Under the pieces are notes generated by a model. That model was not told the origin of the DNA. It did not search any database and worked only from the letters and a program-made list of their open reading frames with translations. Positions 27,488 to 36,622 of a stretch of 64,000 nt of DNA are shown here, in pieces. The first letter of the stretch is position 1; each line of letters starts with the position of its first letter. The position numbers and the translations under genes were made by a program. Origin of the DNA: Bradyrhizobium centrolobii (GTDB lineage Bacteria > Pseudomonadota > Alphaproteobacteria > Rhizobiales > Xanthobacteraceae); contig NZ_LUUB01000026.1 of assembly GCF_001641635.1 (NCBI RefSeq), positions 87,283 to 151,282 on the forward strand, given 5' to 3'.

Positions 27488-28846
27488 ATGCGAAGAATGA
27501 GATGGCTACGCAGTACCGCGGCGTCCGCGATCCTTGCCGCCGCAGCGCTTTGGGGGCTCGGGGGCGGCGAAGCCGCAGCCCAGGGCAAGCAGCTCACGCT
27601 GTGCTGGGCGGCATGGGACCCGGCCAACGCGCTGGTGGAATTGGGCAAGGACTTCACCAAGCAATCCGGCATCGAGATGAAATACGAGTTCGTCCCCTGG
27701 ACGAGCTATGCGGATCGCTTTCTGAACGAGCTCAACTCCCACGGTAAGCTCTGCGATCTGATCATCGGCGACAGCCAGTGGATCGGCGGAGCCGCCGAGA
27801 ACAAGTGGTACGTCAAGCTCAACGACTTCTTCGACAGGGAGAAGATATCTATGGACGACTTCGTCCCGGCGACCGTCGTCGGCTATTCGCAATGGCCGAA
27901 GAACTCGCCGAACTATTGGGCGTTGCCGGCCATGGCCGATGCGGTGGGCTGGACCTATCGCAAGGACTGGTTCTCGCGGCCTGACATCCAAGCTGCATTC
28001 AAGGCCAAGTACGGCCGCGATCTGGCGCCGCCGAAAACCTATGATGAGTTGAAACAGATCGCAGAGTTCTTCCAGGGCCGGGAGATCGACGGCAAGAAGG
28101 TCTACGGGGCGTATATCTTCACCGAGCGCGGCTCCGAAGGCATCACAATGGGCGTGACGAACGTGCTCTATAATTACGGCTTCACCTACGACAATCCGAA
28201 AAAGCCGTACCAGATGCAGGGCATCGTCAATTCGTCCGATGCCGCCAAGGGACTCGAGTTCTACAAGGAGCTCTACAAGTGCTGCACGGCGCCGGGCATG
28301 ACCAACGCCTACATGCAGGAGGGGTTGGATGCCTTCAAGTCCGGACAGGTGGCCATGCAGATGAACTGGTTCGCCTTCTTCCCCGGCCTCTACAAGGATC
28401 CGAATGTCGGTGGCGACAAGATCGGCTTCTTCGTCAATCCGGCCGGTCCGAACGGACACTTCACCCAGCTCGGCGGACAGGGCATCTCAGTAGTGGCGAC
28501 CTCGGACCGCAAGGACGACGCGCTCGCCTACATCAAATGGTTTGCGCAGCCCGCCGTGCAGCAGAAATGGTGGCAGCTCGGCGGCTATTCGGCCCTGAAG
28601 GCGGTGGTCGACGCACCCGATTTCCCGAAGAGCGCGGCGTTCGCTCCGCAATTCCTGGAGTCGATGGGAATCGTCAAGGACTTCTGGGCCGAACCGTCCT
28701 ACGCGCAACTTCTGCTCGACATGCAGAAGCGCGTGCATGACTACGTTGTGGCCGACAAGGGCACGGCGCAGCAGGCGCTCGATCTCCTGGTCAAGGATTG
28801 GACCAAGGTCTTCAAGGAGCAAGGCAAGCAGGTTGCGTCGCAATAG
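27488..28846 (+). CDS. ABC transporter sugar/polyol-binding protein (MalE family)
   Basis: A 452-residue periplasmic binding protein with a signal peptide (residues 1-31, ending GEAAAQ). Family text includes TLCWAAWDPANALVELGKDF, NELNSHGKLCDLIIGDSQW and QMNWFAFFPGLY. The solute is inferred to be glycerol, dihydroxyacetone or a related polyol because the rest of the operon encodes dihydroxyacetone kinase. In Rhizobium leguminosarum the GlpSTPQV glycerol importer has a similar make-up of two ATPases, two permeases and a binding protein. Confidence 0.85.
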   Translation: MRRMRWLRSTAASAILAAAALWGLGGGEAAAQGKQLTLCWAAWDPANALVELGKDFTKQSGIEMKYEFVPWTSYADRFLNELNSHGKLCDLIIGDSQWIGGAAENKWYVKLNDFFDREKISMDDFVPATVVGYSQWPKNSPNYWALPAMADAVGWTYRKDWFSRPDIQAAFKAKYGRDLAPPKTYDELKQIAEFFQGREIDGKKVYGAYIFTERGSEGITMGVTNVLYNYGFTYDNPKKPYQMQGIVNSSDAAKGLEFYKELYKCCTAPGMTNAYMQEGLDAFKSGQVAMQMNWFAFFPGLYKDPNVGGDKIGFFVNPAGPNGHFTQLGGQGISVVATSDRKDDALAYIKWFAQPAVQQKWWQLGGYSALKAVVDAPDFPKSAAFAPQFLESMGIVKDFWAEPSYAQLLLDMQKRVHDYVVADKGTAQQALDLLVKDWTKVFKEQGKQVASQ

Positions 28847-28918
28847 ACAGGTTTACTCGCCTCAACCGGACTGGTTTCTCCGGGGCGTGCGCCTCGGGGA
28901 GGCCAAGCCAGCCAGCCG

Positions 28919-29893
28919 ATGGACAAGATGACGACGATCCTTCAACCTGATGATGCGACGTTTCCCGGTGTGGGTGGTCCTGCCAAATCGCGGTCCACGC
29001 GCCGGGTTCGCGGCCTGTCGGACCGGACCATCGCGTGGCTGTTCGTCGCGCCGACGATCGCGTTGCTGCTGGCGATCAACATCTTTCCGTTGGTCTGGAT
29101 GATCCGGCTGTCCTTTACCAGCCTAAACCTCAGCATGTCCTATCTGCCGTTGCGGTTTGTCGGGCTCGACAATTTCAGCGACATCCTCAACGACGAGGAC
29201 GTCTGGATCCGGCTCCAGACCACGGCGCAATTCGTGATCTGGTCGGTGGCGTTGCAGGTGGTGATCGGATTCGGCCTGGCGCTCCTGATCAACCGTCAGT
29301 TTCGTGGTCACAGCTTCTGGACCACGATCATCCTGCTGCCGATGATGCTTTCGCCCGCGGTGGTCGGCAATTTCTGGACGCTGCTGTTGCAGCCGCAAAT
29401 CGGTCCATTCAACTACGTGATCAGCCTGTTCACGGGCGTGCCGCCGAGTTCGTTCAGCATGACCGGGCAGGTGTCACTCGCACCTTGGACCATCGTGCTG
29501 GTCGACACCTGGATGTGGGCCCCCTACGTCATGCTGATCTGCCTCGCCGGGCTTCGTTCCATTCCCGATTACATCTACGAGGCGGCCGAAGTCGATCGCG
29601 CCTCGCCTTGGCGGCAATTCTGGTCGATTACGCTGCCGATGACGGTGCCGTTCCTGATGCTTGCCGTGCTGTTCCGTGCGATCGAGAACTTCAAGATGTT
29701 CGACATGGTCAACCTCCTCACGTCGGGTGGACCCGGATCGACCACCGAGCTGGTATCGATCACGCTGAAGCGGGCGGCGTTCGAGAAATGGCGCACCGGC
29801 TATTCCTCTGCGCTTGCCATCATCCTGTTCGTGACCGTGTTCGGTGCCGCCAACATCTACGTCAAAGCGCTCAATAAGGTGAAGCAACGATGA
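28919..29893 (+). CDS. ABC transporter permease 1 (MalF/GlpP type)
   Basis: A 324-residue inner-membrane permease with about six helices. The EAA loop (EAAEVDRASPWRQFWSITLP, about residues 220-239) is intact. It begins MDKMTTILQPDDATFPG with a short hydrophilic tail before the first helix. Its last codons overlap the next gene by four bases. Confidence 0.88.
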   Translation: MDKMTTILQPDDATFPGVGGPAKSRSTRRVRGLSDRTIAWLFVAPTIALLLAINIFPLVWMIRLSFTSLNLSMSYLPLRFVGLDNFSDILNDEDVWIRLQTTAQFVIWSVALQVVIGFGLALLINRQFRGHSFWTTIILLPMMLSPAVVGNFWTLLLQPQIGPFNYVISLFTGVPPSSFSMTGQVSLAPWTIVLVDTWMWAPYVMLICLAGLRSIPDYIYEAAEVDRASPWRQFWSITLPMTVPFLMLAVLFRAIENFKMFDMVNLLTSGGPGSTTELVSITLKRAAFEKWRTGYSSALAIILFVTVFGAANIYVKALNKVKQR

Positions 29894-30867
29894 CCGCTGC
29901 CGTCGCCAAGTCCGCCCTCGCCAAATCAACGGCTCACTCGATCGTCGAAGCCTCGCCGCGCGCAAAGGCCGTGGCCAGTAGCCTCGTCATTCTCTACGCC
30001 GTGATCTCGATCCTGCCGCTGCTCTGGATCGGCGCCACCGCCTTCAAGTCGCAGAGCGATGCCATCGCCTATCCACCCAAGGTGATCTTCGAGCCGACCC
30101 TCGAAGGTTTTGTGAACCTCTTTACAGTACGCACCCGCCAGACACCGGATTTCATCGCCAAGCTGCCGCCGCCTGAGACATGGTATGACAAGCTCGTGCG
30201 CCAGCACGATATGGTTATCGCCGGTCCATCGAAGGTCGTGCCGCGCTTCGTCAACTCGCTGATTATCGGGTTCGGATCGACGTTCCTGGCCGTCTTTCTC
30301 GGCACGCTTGCGGCGTACGCCTTCTCGCGCTTTCGCATTCCACTGGCCGACGATCTCCTGTTCTTCATTCTTTCGACGCGCATGATGCCGCCGGTCGCCG
30401 TCGCAATCCCGATCTATCTGATGTACCGGCAGCTCAACCTGACCGACACCAGGCTCGGAATGATCCTGCTCTACACGGCCGTGAACGTCTCGCTCGCGGT
30501 CTGGCTGCTCAAGGGGTTCATCGACGAAATCCCGCGCGAGTACGAGGAGGCCGCACTGGTCGACGGCTACACGCGGCTGCAGGCCTTGCGCAAGGTGGTG
30601 TTGCCGCAGGCCGTCACGGGAATCGCGGCAACCGCGATCTTTTGCCTGATCTTCTCCTGGAACGAATACGCCTTCGCGGTCCTCCTGACGAGCGGCGAGG
30701 CGCAAACCATGCCGCCCTTCATTCCCTTCATCATCGGCGAGGGCGGGCAGGACTGGCCGGCCGTTGCTGCCGCGACCACGCTGTTCGTCGTGCCGATCGT
30801 CCTGTTCACCGTGTTGTTGCGCAAGCACCTGTTGCGCGGCATCACTTTCGGAGCTGTGCGCAAATGA
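29890..30867 (+). CDS. ABC transporter permease 2 (MalG/GlpQ type)
   Basis: A 325-residue permease with the EAA loop EEAALVDGYTRLQALRKVVLP (about residues 218-238). A longer periplasmic loop near residues 60-120 (VRTRQTPDFIAKLPPPETWYDK) is a feature shared with glycerol/sorbitol-type permeases. It overlaps both neighbouring genes by four bases. Confidence 0.88.
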   Translation: MTAAVAKSALAKSTAHSIVEASPRAKAVASSLVILYAVISILPLLWIGATAFKSQSDAIAYPPKVIFEPTLEGFVNLFTVRTRQTPDFIAKLPPPETWYDKLVRQHDMVIAGPSKVVPRFVNSLIIGFGSTFLAVFLGTLAAYAFSRFRIPLADDLLFFILSTRMMPPVAVAIPIYLMYRQLNLTDTRLGMILLYTAVNVSLAVWLLKGFIDEIPREYEEAALVDGYTRLQALRKVVLPQAVTGIAATAIFCLIFSWNEYAFAVLLTSGEAQTMPPFIPFIIGEGGQDWPAVAAATTLFVVPIVLFTVLLRKHLLRGITFGAVRK

Positions 30868-31064
30868 GCAGTTCTGCGCTTGCCAAGGCTGGAGTATCGC
30901 GCTGGTTCCGCCGTGGTCCCTGGGAGGCCGGCGCGATGACCCTGATCGGGGGCGGCATCGTCATGCTGGTGCAGCCGTGGTCGATCGATCTCTACAGCTA
31001 TTCCTTCGTGACGATCCTCACCGGCACGGTCGGTTACATCATCGTGAGCCATTTTCCGGAATAG
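30864..31064 (+). CDS. Small membrane protein in the ABC operon
   Basis: A 66-residue protein with two hydrophobic segments: MTLIGGGIVMLVQPWSIDLY and FVTILTGTVGYIIVSHF. Its ATG overlaps the permease stop (ATGA), a strong sign that it is a real gene. The rhizobial glycerol importer operons also carry a small membrane gene (DUF2160-like) between permease and ATPase genes, so this may be the equivalent. No role is established. Confidence 0.65.
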   Translation: MSSSALAKAGVSRWFRRGPWEAGAMTLIGGGIVMLVQPWSIDLYSYSFVTILTGTVGYIIVSHFPE

Positions 31065-31074
31065 GGCGGCTAAC

Positions 31075-32172
31075 ATGGCACAGATCCGCGTCGAGAACCT
31101 GCGCAAATCCTTCGATCAATTCACGGCAGTGCAAGGCTCGAACTTCACCATCGACGACGGCACCTTCTTTGCGATGCTTGGACCCTCCGGCTGCGGCAAG
31201 ACTACCACGCTGCGCATGATTGCGGGCCTTGAGCTGCCGACCGAGGGACAAATCCTGCTCGACGGCGAGGATGTCACATTCCGCCGCGCCGCCGCGCGCG
31301 ACATCGCCTTCGTGTTCCAGCTTTTCGCGCTCTATCCGCACATGAATGTCGCTGACAATATCGGCTTTCCCCTGAAGTGCCAGGGCATGGGTCGGCGCGA
31401 GATTCGCGAGCGGGTGCAGGAGACGGCACGGCTCTTGCGGATCGAGCATCTGCTCTCGGGCAAGACGTCGAAGCTTTCGGGCGGCGATCGGCAGCGCGTC
31501 GCGTTGGGGCGCGCCATGGTGAGGCGACCGAAGGCCTTTCTGATGGATGAGCCGCTGGGTGCGCTCGATGCCGAGTTTCGTCATCTGATGTGTGGCGAGC
31601 TCCGCGAGCTCCACGAGCGCATCGGCGCGACCACGGTCTACGTGACGCACGACCAGCTCGAGGCGATGTCGATGGCGGATCAGATCGCCGTCATGAACAA
31701 GGGGCGCGTCGAGCAGATCGGCTCGCCGCAGGAGATATATGACCGGCCCGCGAGCATGTTCGTGGCTGATTTCATTGGCTCACCGCCGATGAATTTCCTC
31801 CGATTTGAGAGCGGTCTGCGATCCGGCAATCGGGCTGTCATTTTGCACAGCGTGAGCGTTGAAGTCCCCGAGATCCGCGAGGATCGCGCAAGCGCCCCGC
31901 TGGCGCTCGGGATACGGCCGGAGCACATCCGCTTCGCCGACGCAGCACCTGTCCGCGGAGAGGTGTTCGGCGCAGAATATCTCGGTACCACGCAAATCGT
32001 CACCGTCGACACGGCTCATGGACGCGTCGCGGCGCGACTGCCCTCCAGTACGCCCGTGCGGATCGGCGAGACGGTGGGGCTCGAATTCCGGTCCGAACGC
32101 GTGGCGCTGTTCGATGTCGGCAGTGGCCTCGCGATTCGGATCGCCAACGAGGGGAGTGCGCATCATGGCTGA
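31075..32172 (+). CDS. ABC transporter ATP-binding protein 1
   Basis: A 365-residue MalK/UgpC-type ATPase. Walker A is GPSGCGKTT, the Q-loop is FVFQLFALYPH, the signature is LSGGDRQRVALGRAMV and Walker B is AFLMDEPLGALD. A C-terminal TOBE-like domain follows from about residue 240. It ends inside the start of the second ATPase gene. The importer has two distinct ATPases, as in the GlpS/GlpT pair. Confidence 0.88.
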   Translation: MAQIRVENLRKSFDQFTAVQGSNFTIDDGTFFAMLGPSGCGKTTTLRMIAGLELPTEGQILLDGEDVTFRRAAARDIAFVFQLFALYPHMNVADNIGFPLKCQGMGRREIRERVQETARLLRIEHLLSGKTSKLSGGDRQRVALGRAMVRRPKAFLMDEPLGALDAEFRHLMCGELRELHERIGATTVYVTHDQLEAMSMADQIAVMNKGRVEQIGSPQEIYDRPASMFVADFIGSPPMNFLRFESGLRSGNRAVILHSVSVEVPEIREDRASAPLALGIRPEHIRFADAAPVRGEVFGAEYLGTTQIVTVDTAHGRVAARLPSSTPVRIGETVGLEFRSERVALFDVGSGLAIRIANEGSAHHG

Positions 32173-33190
32173 CGTCGCCTTACGCAATGTCAGCAAGCGC
32201 TTCGGCACGGTCGAGGCGGTGCGCGAGCTGTCGCTGACGGTGAACGACGGGGAGTTCCTGGTCCTGCTCGGGCCAAGCGGCGCCGGTAAAACCACGACGC
32301 TGCGGCTGATCACCGGGCTCGAGCGCCCCGACGCCGGTTCGGTCATGATCGATGGGCGCGACGTGACGCATGATCCACCGGGATCGCGCGATATCGCCTT
32401 CGTCTTTCAACAATACTCGCTTTATCCGCATCTTACGGTCTATGACAATCTGGCGTTCCCGCTGCGCTCGCCCGCGCGACGCGTGCCGGAGCCCATCATC
32501 CGCAGGCGCGTCGAACAGACGGCGGAGCTGTTGCATATAGCGAGCAAGCTGAGCAACCGAGCCACCCGCCTGTCCGGCGGAGAGATGCAGCGGGTGGCCA
32601 TCGGCCGCGCGCTGGTCCGCGACCCCTCGATCTATTTGATGGACGAGCCGCTGTCGTCACTGGACGCCAAGCTCCGCGCGGAGCTCCGTCTGGAGCTCAA
32701 GCGCATCCAGCTCGAGCTTGGCGCGACCATTCTCTACGTGACCCATGACCAGGTCGAGGCTATGACCATGGCCTCCCGGATCGGCGTGATCCGGGATGGC
32801 CAGCTCCTTCAGCTCGGCACACCGCGGGAGATCTACGAAAACCCGTCCAGCAGCTATGTCGCCTCACGCCTCGGCACGCCCCAGATCAATTTCTTTCCGG
32901 CGAGCCTGTTGTCGGGCGTGCCGGTGCCGCCCGGAACCGAGACGGTCGGCATCCGTACCGAGCACCTTCGGCTTGCCGCACGCAATGGTGGGCCGATGGT
33001 TGGCCGCGTGCACCGCGTCGAGCACCTCGGTGAGCAGAATCACGTACACGTGGACTTTAAGGGGGAGTCGCTCGTGACGCTTGCGGATCCGCACCAGCCG
33101 CTGCATGCCGGTCAGGAGGTCGAATTGAGCCTGGTGCATCCGCTCTGCTTCGACCGCGCGGGGCGACGCATCCCCGCGATGGTTCACTAA
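32165..33190 (+). CDS. ABC transporter ATP-binding protein 2
   Basis: A 341-residue ATPase. Walker A is GPSGAGKTT, the signature is LSGGEMQRVAIGRALV and Walker B is IYLMDEPLSSLDAK. A TOBE-like C-terminal region carries VPPGTETVGIRTEHLRL. The ATG at 32165 overlaps the preceding gene by eight bases. It likely forms a heterodimer with the first ATPase. Confidence 0.88.
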   Translation: MADVALRNVSKRFGTVEAVRELSLTVNDGEFLVLLGPSGAGKTTTLRLITGLERPDAGSVMIDGRDVTHDPPGSRDIAFVFQQYSLYPHLTVYDNLAFPLRSPARRVPEPIIRRRVEQTAELLHIASKLSNRATRLSGGEMQRVAIGRALVRDPSIYLMDEPLSSLDAKLRAELRLELKRIQLELGATILYVTHDQVEAMTMASRIGVIRDGQLLQLGTPREIYENPSSSYVASRLGTPQINFFPASLLSGVPVPPGTETVGIRTEHLRLAARNGGPMVGRVHRVEHLGEQNHVHVDFKGESLVTLADPHQPLHAGQEVELSLVHPLCFDRAGRRIPAMVH

Positions 33191-33204
33191 GAGGATCAAA
33201 CGCG

Positions 33205-33828
33205 ATGTCGCTGCAACCCGAGACGTTCAAGTCGCTGGTCAAGGTGGCCGCAGAGCGGGTCATTGCCAGCGCGCCGGAGCTCACGAGCCTGGATCAGGCG
33301 ATCGGCGACGGTGACCATGGAACGAATATGAAGCGCGGGTTCGAGGCCGTGCTCGGCAAGCTCGATCTGATCTCGGCGCAGCCGCTCGACGAGGCGCTGA
33401 AGATGATCGGCAAGACCCTGGTGATGACGGTTGGCGGTGCTTCCGGGCCGCTTTACGGCAGCTTTTTTCTCGCTGCCGGCGAGGCGCTCTCGCACGACAG
33501 GCATCTGCCCGAGGATCTCGCAGATGTCTTTGGCAGCGGCGTGAACGCCGTGAGCGCGCGCGGCCGCTCGCAAGCCGGCGAAAAGACGATGCTCGACGTG
33601 CTTGTTCCCGTCCTGGAGACGCTGAAGACGGCGGCCGGCCAGCCGGACCTGATCGCGCGTGTCCGAACCATCGCCGCTGAAGCGGTGGAGCGTACCGCGC
33701 CGATGCAGGCCACCAAGGGACGGGCTTCGTTCCTCGGAGCGCGCAGCGTGGGACATGTCGATCCCGGCGCACGTTCGAGCTGTGTTCTCGTGCAGGCGGT
33801 ATGCGCGAGCCTGGAGGGAAAGCAATGA
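33205..33828 (+). CDS. dhaL: Dihydroxyacetone kinase ADP-binding subunit DhaL
   Basis: A 207-residue DhaL. The nucleotide-binding Asp cluster is in LDQAIGDGDHGTNM (about residues 29-42), and GGASGPLYGSFF and GRASFLGARSVGHVDPGA follow in the usual order. In the phosphotransfer type of kinase, DhaL holds ADP that is rephosphorylated by DhaM. The four-base overlap with the next gene (dhaM) fits that type. Confidence 0.92.
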   Translation: MSLQPETFKSLVKVAAERVIASAPELTSLDQAIGDGDHGTNMKRGFEAVLGKLDLISAQPLDEALKMIGKTLVMTVGGASGPLYGSFFLAAGEALSHDRHLPEDLADVFGSGVNAVSARGRSQAGEKTMLDVLVPVLETLKTAAGQPDLIARVRTIAAEAVERTAPMQATKGRASFLGARSVGHVDPGARSSCVLVQAVCASLEGKQ

Positions 33829-34217
33829 GCGAAACCGTGGGGATCGTGATCGTGTCGCACTCGAAGGACATCGCCAAGGGCACCGCTGACATGGTGCGGC
33901 AGATGGTCGGCAGCGAGGTCAAGGTGGCCTTCTGCGGCGGCAATCCCGATGGTGGGCTCGGTACCAGCGTGTCCTTGATCATCGACGCCATCAACGATGC
34001 CTGGTCGGCGAAAGGCGTCGCGATCCTCGTCGATCTTGGCGGCGCCGAAACAAACAGCGAGATGGCGGTCGAAATGCTGGAGCCCGCACGGCGCGATCTC
34101 GTTGTCGTATGCAACGCGCCGATCGTCGAGGGGGCCGTGATGGCGGCGACCGAGGCGGCAGGCGGCAGCTCACTGGCCCAGGTGAGGGCCGTGGCCGAGG
34201 AACTCTCTGCCGACTGA
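33825..34217 (+). CDS. dhaM: Phosphotransferase subunit DhaM, EIIA-Man domain only
   Basis: A 130-residue EIIA-mannose-like domain. The phosphoryl-accepting His is in VIVSHSKDIAKG (about residue 12), with ILVDLGGAETNSEMAVEML in the middle. Escherichia coli DhaM is a longer fusion carrying HPr- and EI-like domains. Here those parts are encoded by the following two genes, so this is the split form. It overlaps dhaL by four bases. Confidence 0.88.
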   Translation: MSETVGIVIVSHSKDIAKGTADMVRQMVGSEVKVAFCGGNPDGGLGTSVSLIIDAINDAWSAKGVAILVDLGGAETNSEMAVEMLEPARRDLVVVCNAPIVEGAVMAATEAAGGSSLAQVRAVAEELSAD

Positions 34218-34242
34218 CATGTCGGCGATACGATGACGGAAG

Positions 34243-34551
34243 ATGAACATGCTCGACAAAGCGGATGGACAGATCTTCACCGACAATGTGCGGCTCGTGC
34301 ACGCGGTGGGCATGCATGCGCGCCCTGCGGTCAAGCTGACCAAGCTTGCCAAGAAGTTCCAGGCCCAGATCTCCGTTCGGGTCGCAGGCGCGGCCGAGTG
34401 GATCAATGCCAAGAGTGTGGCCAAGATCATGGCCATGCGCGCGGCGCACGGCAGCACGATCGAGATCAAGGCATCGGGCAGTGACGCAGAGGCTGCCGTC
34501 GCCGCGCTGGTGAACCTGATCGCAACCGATTTTCCGGACGAGGCGTCGTAA
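34243..34551 (+). CDS. HPr-family phosphocarrier protein
   Basis: A 102-residue HPr. The active His is in HAVGMHARPAVKL (about residue 25) and the region equivalent to HPr Ser46 is INAKSVAKIM. Two ATGs (34243 and 34249) are possible. It lies between dhaM and Enzyme I, so it is expected to pass phosphate from Enzyme I to DhaM rather than to a sugar permease, and no EIIB/EIIC gene is present. Confidence 0.9.
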   Translation: MNMLDKADGQIFTDNVRLVHAVGMHARPAVKLTKLAKKFQAQISVRVAGAAEWINAKSVAKIMAMRAAHGSTIEIKASGSDAEAAVAALVNLIATDFPDEAS

Positions 34552-34552
34552 T

Positions 34553-36172
34553 ATGCAGGGAGGCGCTGCAGGACTGGCCTATCGCGGCAGAACTGCCTCG
34601 ATAGGCTTTGCCCACGGCCCGTTCGTCCGTGTCGATGCGGGCACCAATGGCGAGCGGGTAGCAGGCACGCTGGTCGAGGAAGCGCTAGCCCTTCGCAAGG
34701 CGATCGACACGGCAAGCGGTCAGATCGCGGAGCTTGCCACAATAGCCGGCGGTGAAGCCGCGCAGATTCTCGAATTCCAGGTCGCGCTTTTGGAGGACGA
34801 GGATTTCATCGAAGCGATATTCGCATCGATCGGCGAGGGCGAGGCTGCGGATGTCGCATGGCGTTCGGCGCTCGACGAGCAGATCGCGGACTACAATTCG
34901 GCGGAGGACGAATATCTGAAAGCGCGTTCTTCCGATCTCGCGGACCTGCGTGACCGCGTGATCAATATCTTGCGGGGAGGCGGGGGCCAGGTTCCGAGGA
35001 TTCCGAGCGGAGCCGTGGTCTGCGCCGACGATCTGCCGCCCTCGCGATTTCTGGAGATCGATTGGTCCGGCGGCGGCGGTCTGGCGCTCAAGCGCGGCAG
35101 TCCCACGAGCCACGTCGCGATGCTGGCGCGCGCACGAGGCATTCCCATGGTCGTGCAGCTCGGCGCCATTCCGGACGTCGGAGCCACGGCGCTGCTCGAC
35201 GGCGAAGGTGCCACGCTCGAACTCGATCCCAGTGCCGAGCAACTCCACCTGTTCGAGAAGCGGCGCGAGTTCCACCGCAAGAGTAGGGCGTCCGCGCGCG
35301 CGATCCTGCGGCGGCCGACGGCATCGTGGCGCGGCGAGCGGATCAGGCTGTTCATCAATATCCAGGGTGTTGAGGATCTCGATCATGCCGACGCACAATA
35401 TGCTGACGGCATCGGCCTGATGCGCACGGAGTTTCTCCTCAGCGAGCGGGGCGGTCCGCCCGACGAGGAGACGCAGTTTCGCGCTTACGATGCGGTGTTG
35501 CGCTGGGCCGAGCGACGCCCGGTCACCATTCGCACTTTTGATGCGGGCGGCGACAAGCCGGTGCCCGGATTCACGATGGACGGTGAAGCCAATCCCTTCC
35601 TTGGGGTTCGCGGCCTGCGGCTTTGCCTGGCTCGGCCCGAAATCTTTACGGTCCAGCTCCGCGCGCTGGCGCGTGCCGCCGTGCGTGGAAACCTCAAGGT
35701 CATGTTCCCGATGGTCACAGCGGCGGGCGAGCTCGAGGCCGGGCGGAAGCTGTTCGCCGACGTCGTGCAGCGCTTGCAGGCGGACGGCATTGCCGCGATG
35801 CTTCCCGAGTTGGGAATCATGGTTGAGGTCCCGGCGGCAGCCTTGGCGGTTACAAGCTTCAAGGCATCCTTCTTCTCAATCGGCTCGAACGACCTCGCAC
35901 AATATGTTCTTGCGTGCGATCGTTCCAACGGAGCTCTCGCCCCTTTGATGGATCCCTTGCATCCGGCGGTGCTCGAATTGATCGCACGGACCGCCGAGCA
36001 CGGGCGGCGCGCGGGCGTGAGCGTCAGCCTGTGCGGCGACATGGCCAGTGATCCTCGCTGCCTGCCTGCTTTGATGAATTGTGGCTTGCGAGAGCTCTCC
36101 GTGAATGCGTCGGCGCTTGCGCAGATTAAGCAGACGATCGATCGGCTGAGTAGCGGAGGCAGCCTTGGCTGA
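34553..36172 (+). CDS. Phosphoenolpyruvate-protein phosphotransferase (Enzyme I)
   Basis: A 539-residue Enzyme I, somewhat shorter than the usual 570 or so. The phosphohistidine is in GSPTSHVAMLARARG (about residue 187), the PEP-binding region has IGLMRTEFLL and RTFDAGGDKPVPGF, and the active Cys is in SLCGDMASDP (about residue 494). It starts one base after HPr. Together with HPr, DhaM, DhaL and DhaK it gives a complete PEP-to-dihydroxyacetone chain in one operon. Confidence 0.91.
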   Translation: MQGGAAGLAYRGRTASIGFAHGPFVRVDAGTNGERVAGTLVEEALALRKAIDTASGQIAELATIAGGEAAQILEFQVALLEDEDFIEAIFASIGEGEAADVAWRSALDEQIADYNSAEDEYLKARSSDLADLRDRVINILRGGGGQVPRIPSGAVVCADDLPPSRFLEIDWSGGGGLALKRGSPTSHVAMLARARGIPMVVQLGAIPDVGATALLDGEGATLELDPSAEQLHLFEKRREFHRKSRASARAILRRPTASWRGERIRLFINIQGVEDLDHADAQYADGIGLMRTEFLLSERGGPPDEETQFRAYDAVLRWAERRPVTIRTFDAGGDKPVPGFTMDGEANPFLGVRGLRLCLARPEIFTVQLRALARAAVRGNLKVMFPMVTAAGELEAGRKLFADVVQRLQADGIAAMLPELGIMVEVPAAALAVTSFKASFFSIGSNDLAQYVLACDRSNGALAPLMDPLHPAVLELIARTAEHGRRAGVSVSLCGDMASDPRCLPALMNCGLRELSVNASALAQIKQTIDRLSSGGSLG

Positions 36173-36587
36173 CACGGCGATCGATGAAGCGGCCGAGGCC
36201 GGCGCTGTTGTGGTCTACAAGCGCATCTTCAAGGAGGTGCTCGAGAGCCGACCGTCAGGCATGCGGCTTCGGCTTGCGCATGCCATGGGGAAAAACCGTA
36301 GCTTCGTCAGCCAGATCAGCAATCCGGCCTATCCGGTGCCGATCCCCGTGCAGCATCTCAATACGATCTTCGATGTCTGCCATTTTCCGCCGCAGGCCAA
36401 GGCTGCCTTTCTGCGCGCATATGCACGCGCGCATCCGCGCCGGATCGGCCGGCTGACTGAAGGGGCACATGAGCGCACCCTGACGCTGCACCTGCCGGAT
36501 CTCGGCAGTGCGAAGCGAAACGCCGAGCTGGATGCGCTGCTCCAGGAATTCGCGCGGCGCCTGATTGCCATCATGCGGGAAAAATAG
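36165..36587 (+). CDS. Putative helix-turn-helix protein of the dha operon
   Basis: A 140-residue protein with a TTG start that overlaps the Enzyme I stop. Residues about 30-70 (GMRLRLAHAMGKNRSFVSQISNPAYPVPIPVQHLNTIFDVCHF) read like a helix-turn-helix of Cro/XRE type, with recognition text NRSFVSQISN. The C-terminal half (HERTLTLHLPDLGSAKRNAELDALLQEF) is helical. Position between EI and dhaK suggests a regulator of the operon or an adaptor. I do not recognise a named family. Confidence 0.55.
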   Translation: MADTAIDEAAEAGAVVVYKRIFKEVLESRPSGMRLRLAHAMGKNRSFVSQISNPAYPVPIPVQHLNTIFDVCHFPPQAKAAFLRAYARAHPRRIGRLTEGAHERTLTLHLPDLGSAKRNAELDALLQEFARRLIAIMREK

Positions 36588-36622
36588 GCGCGAGATCGAG
36601 GGCAGCAAGCGGGGAGGAGACA

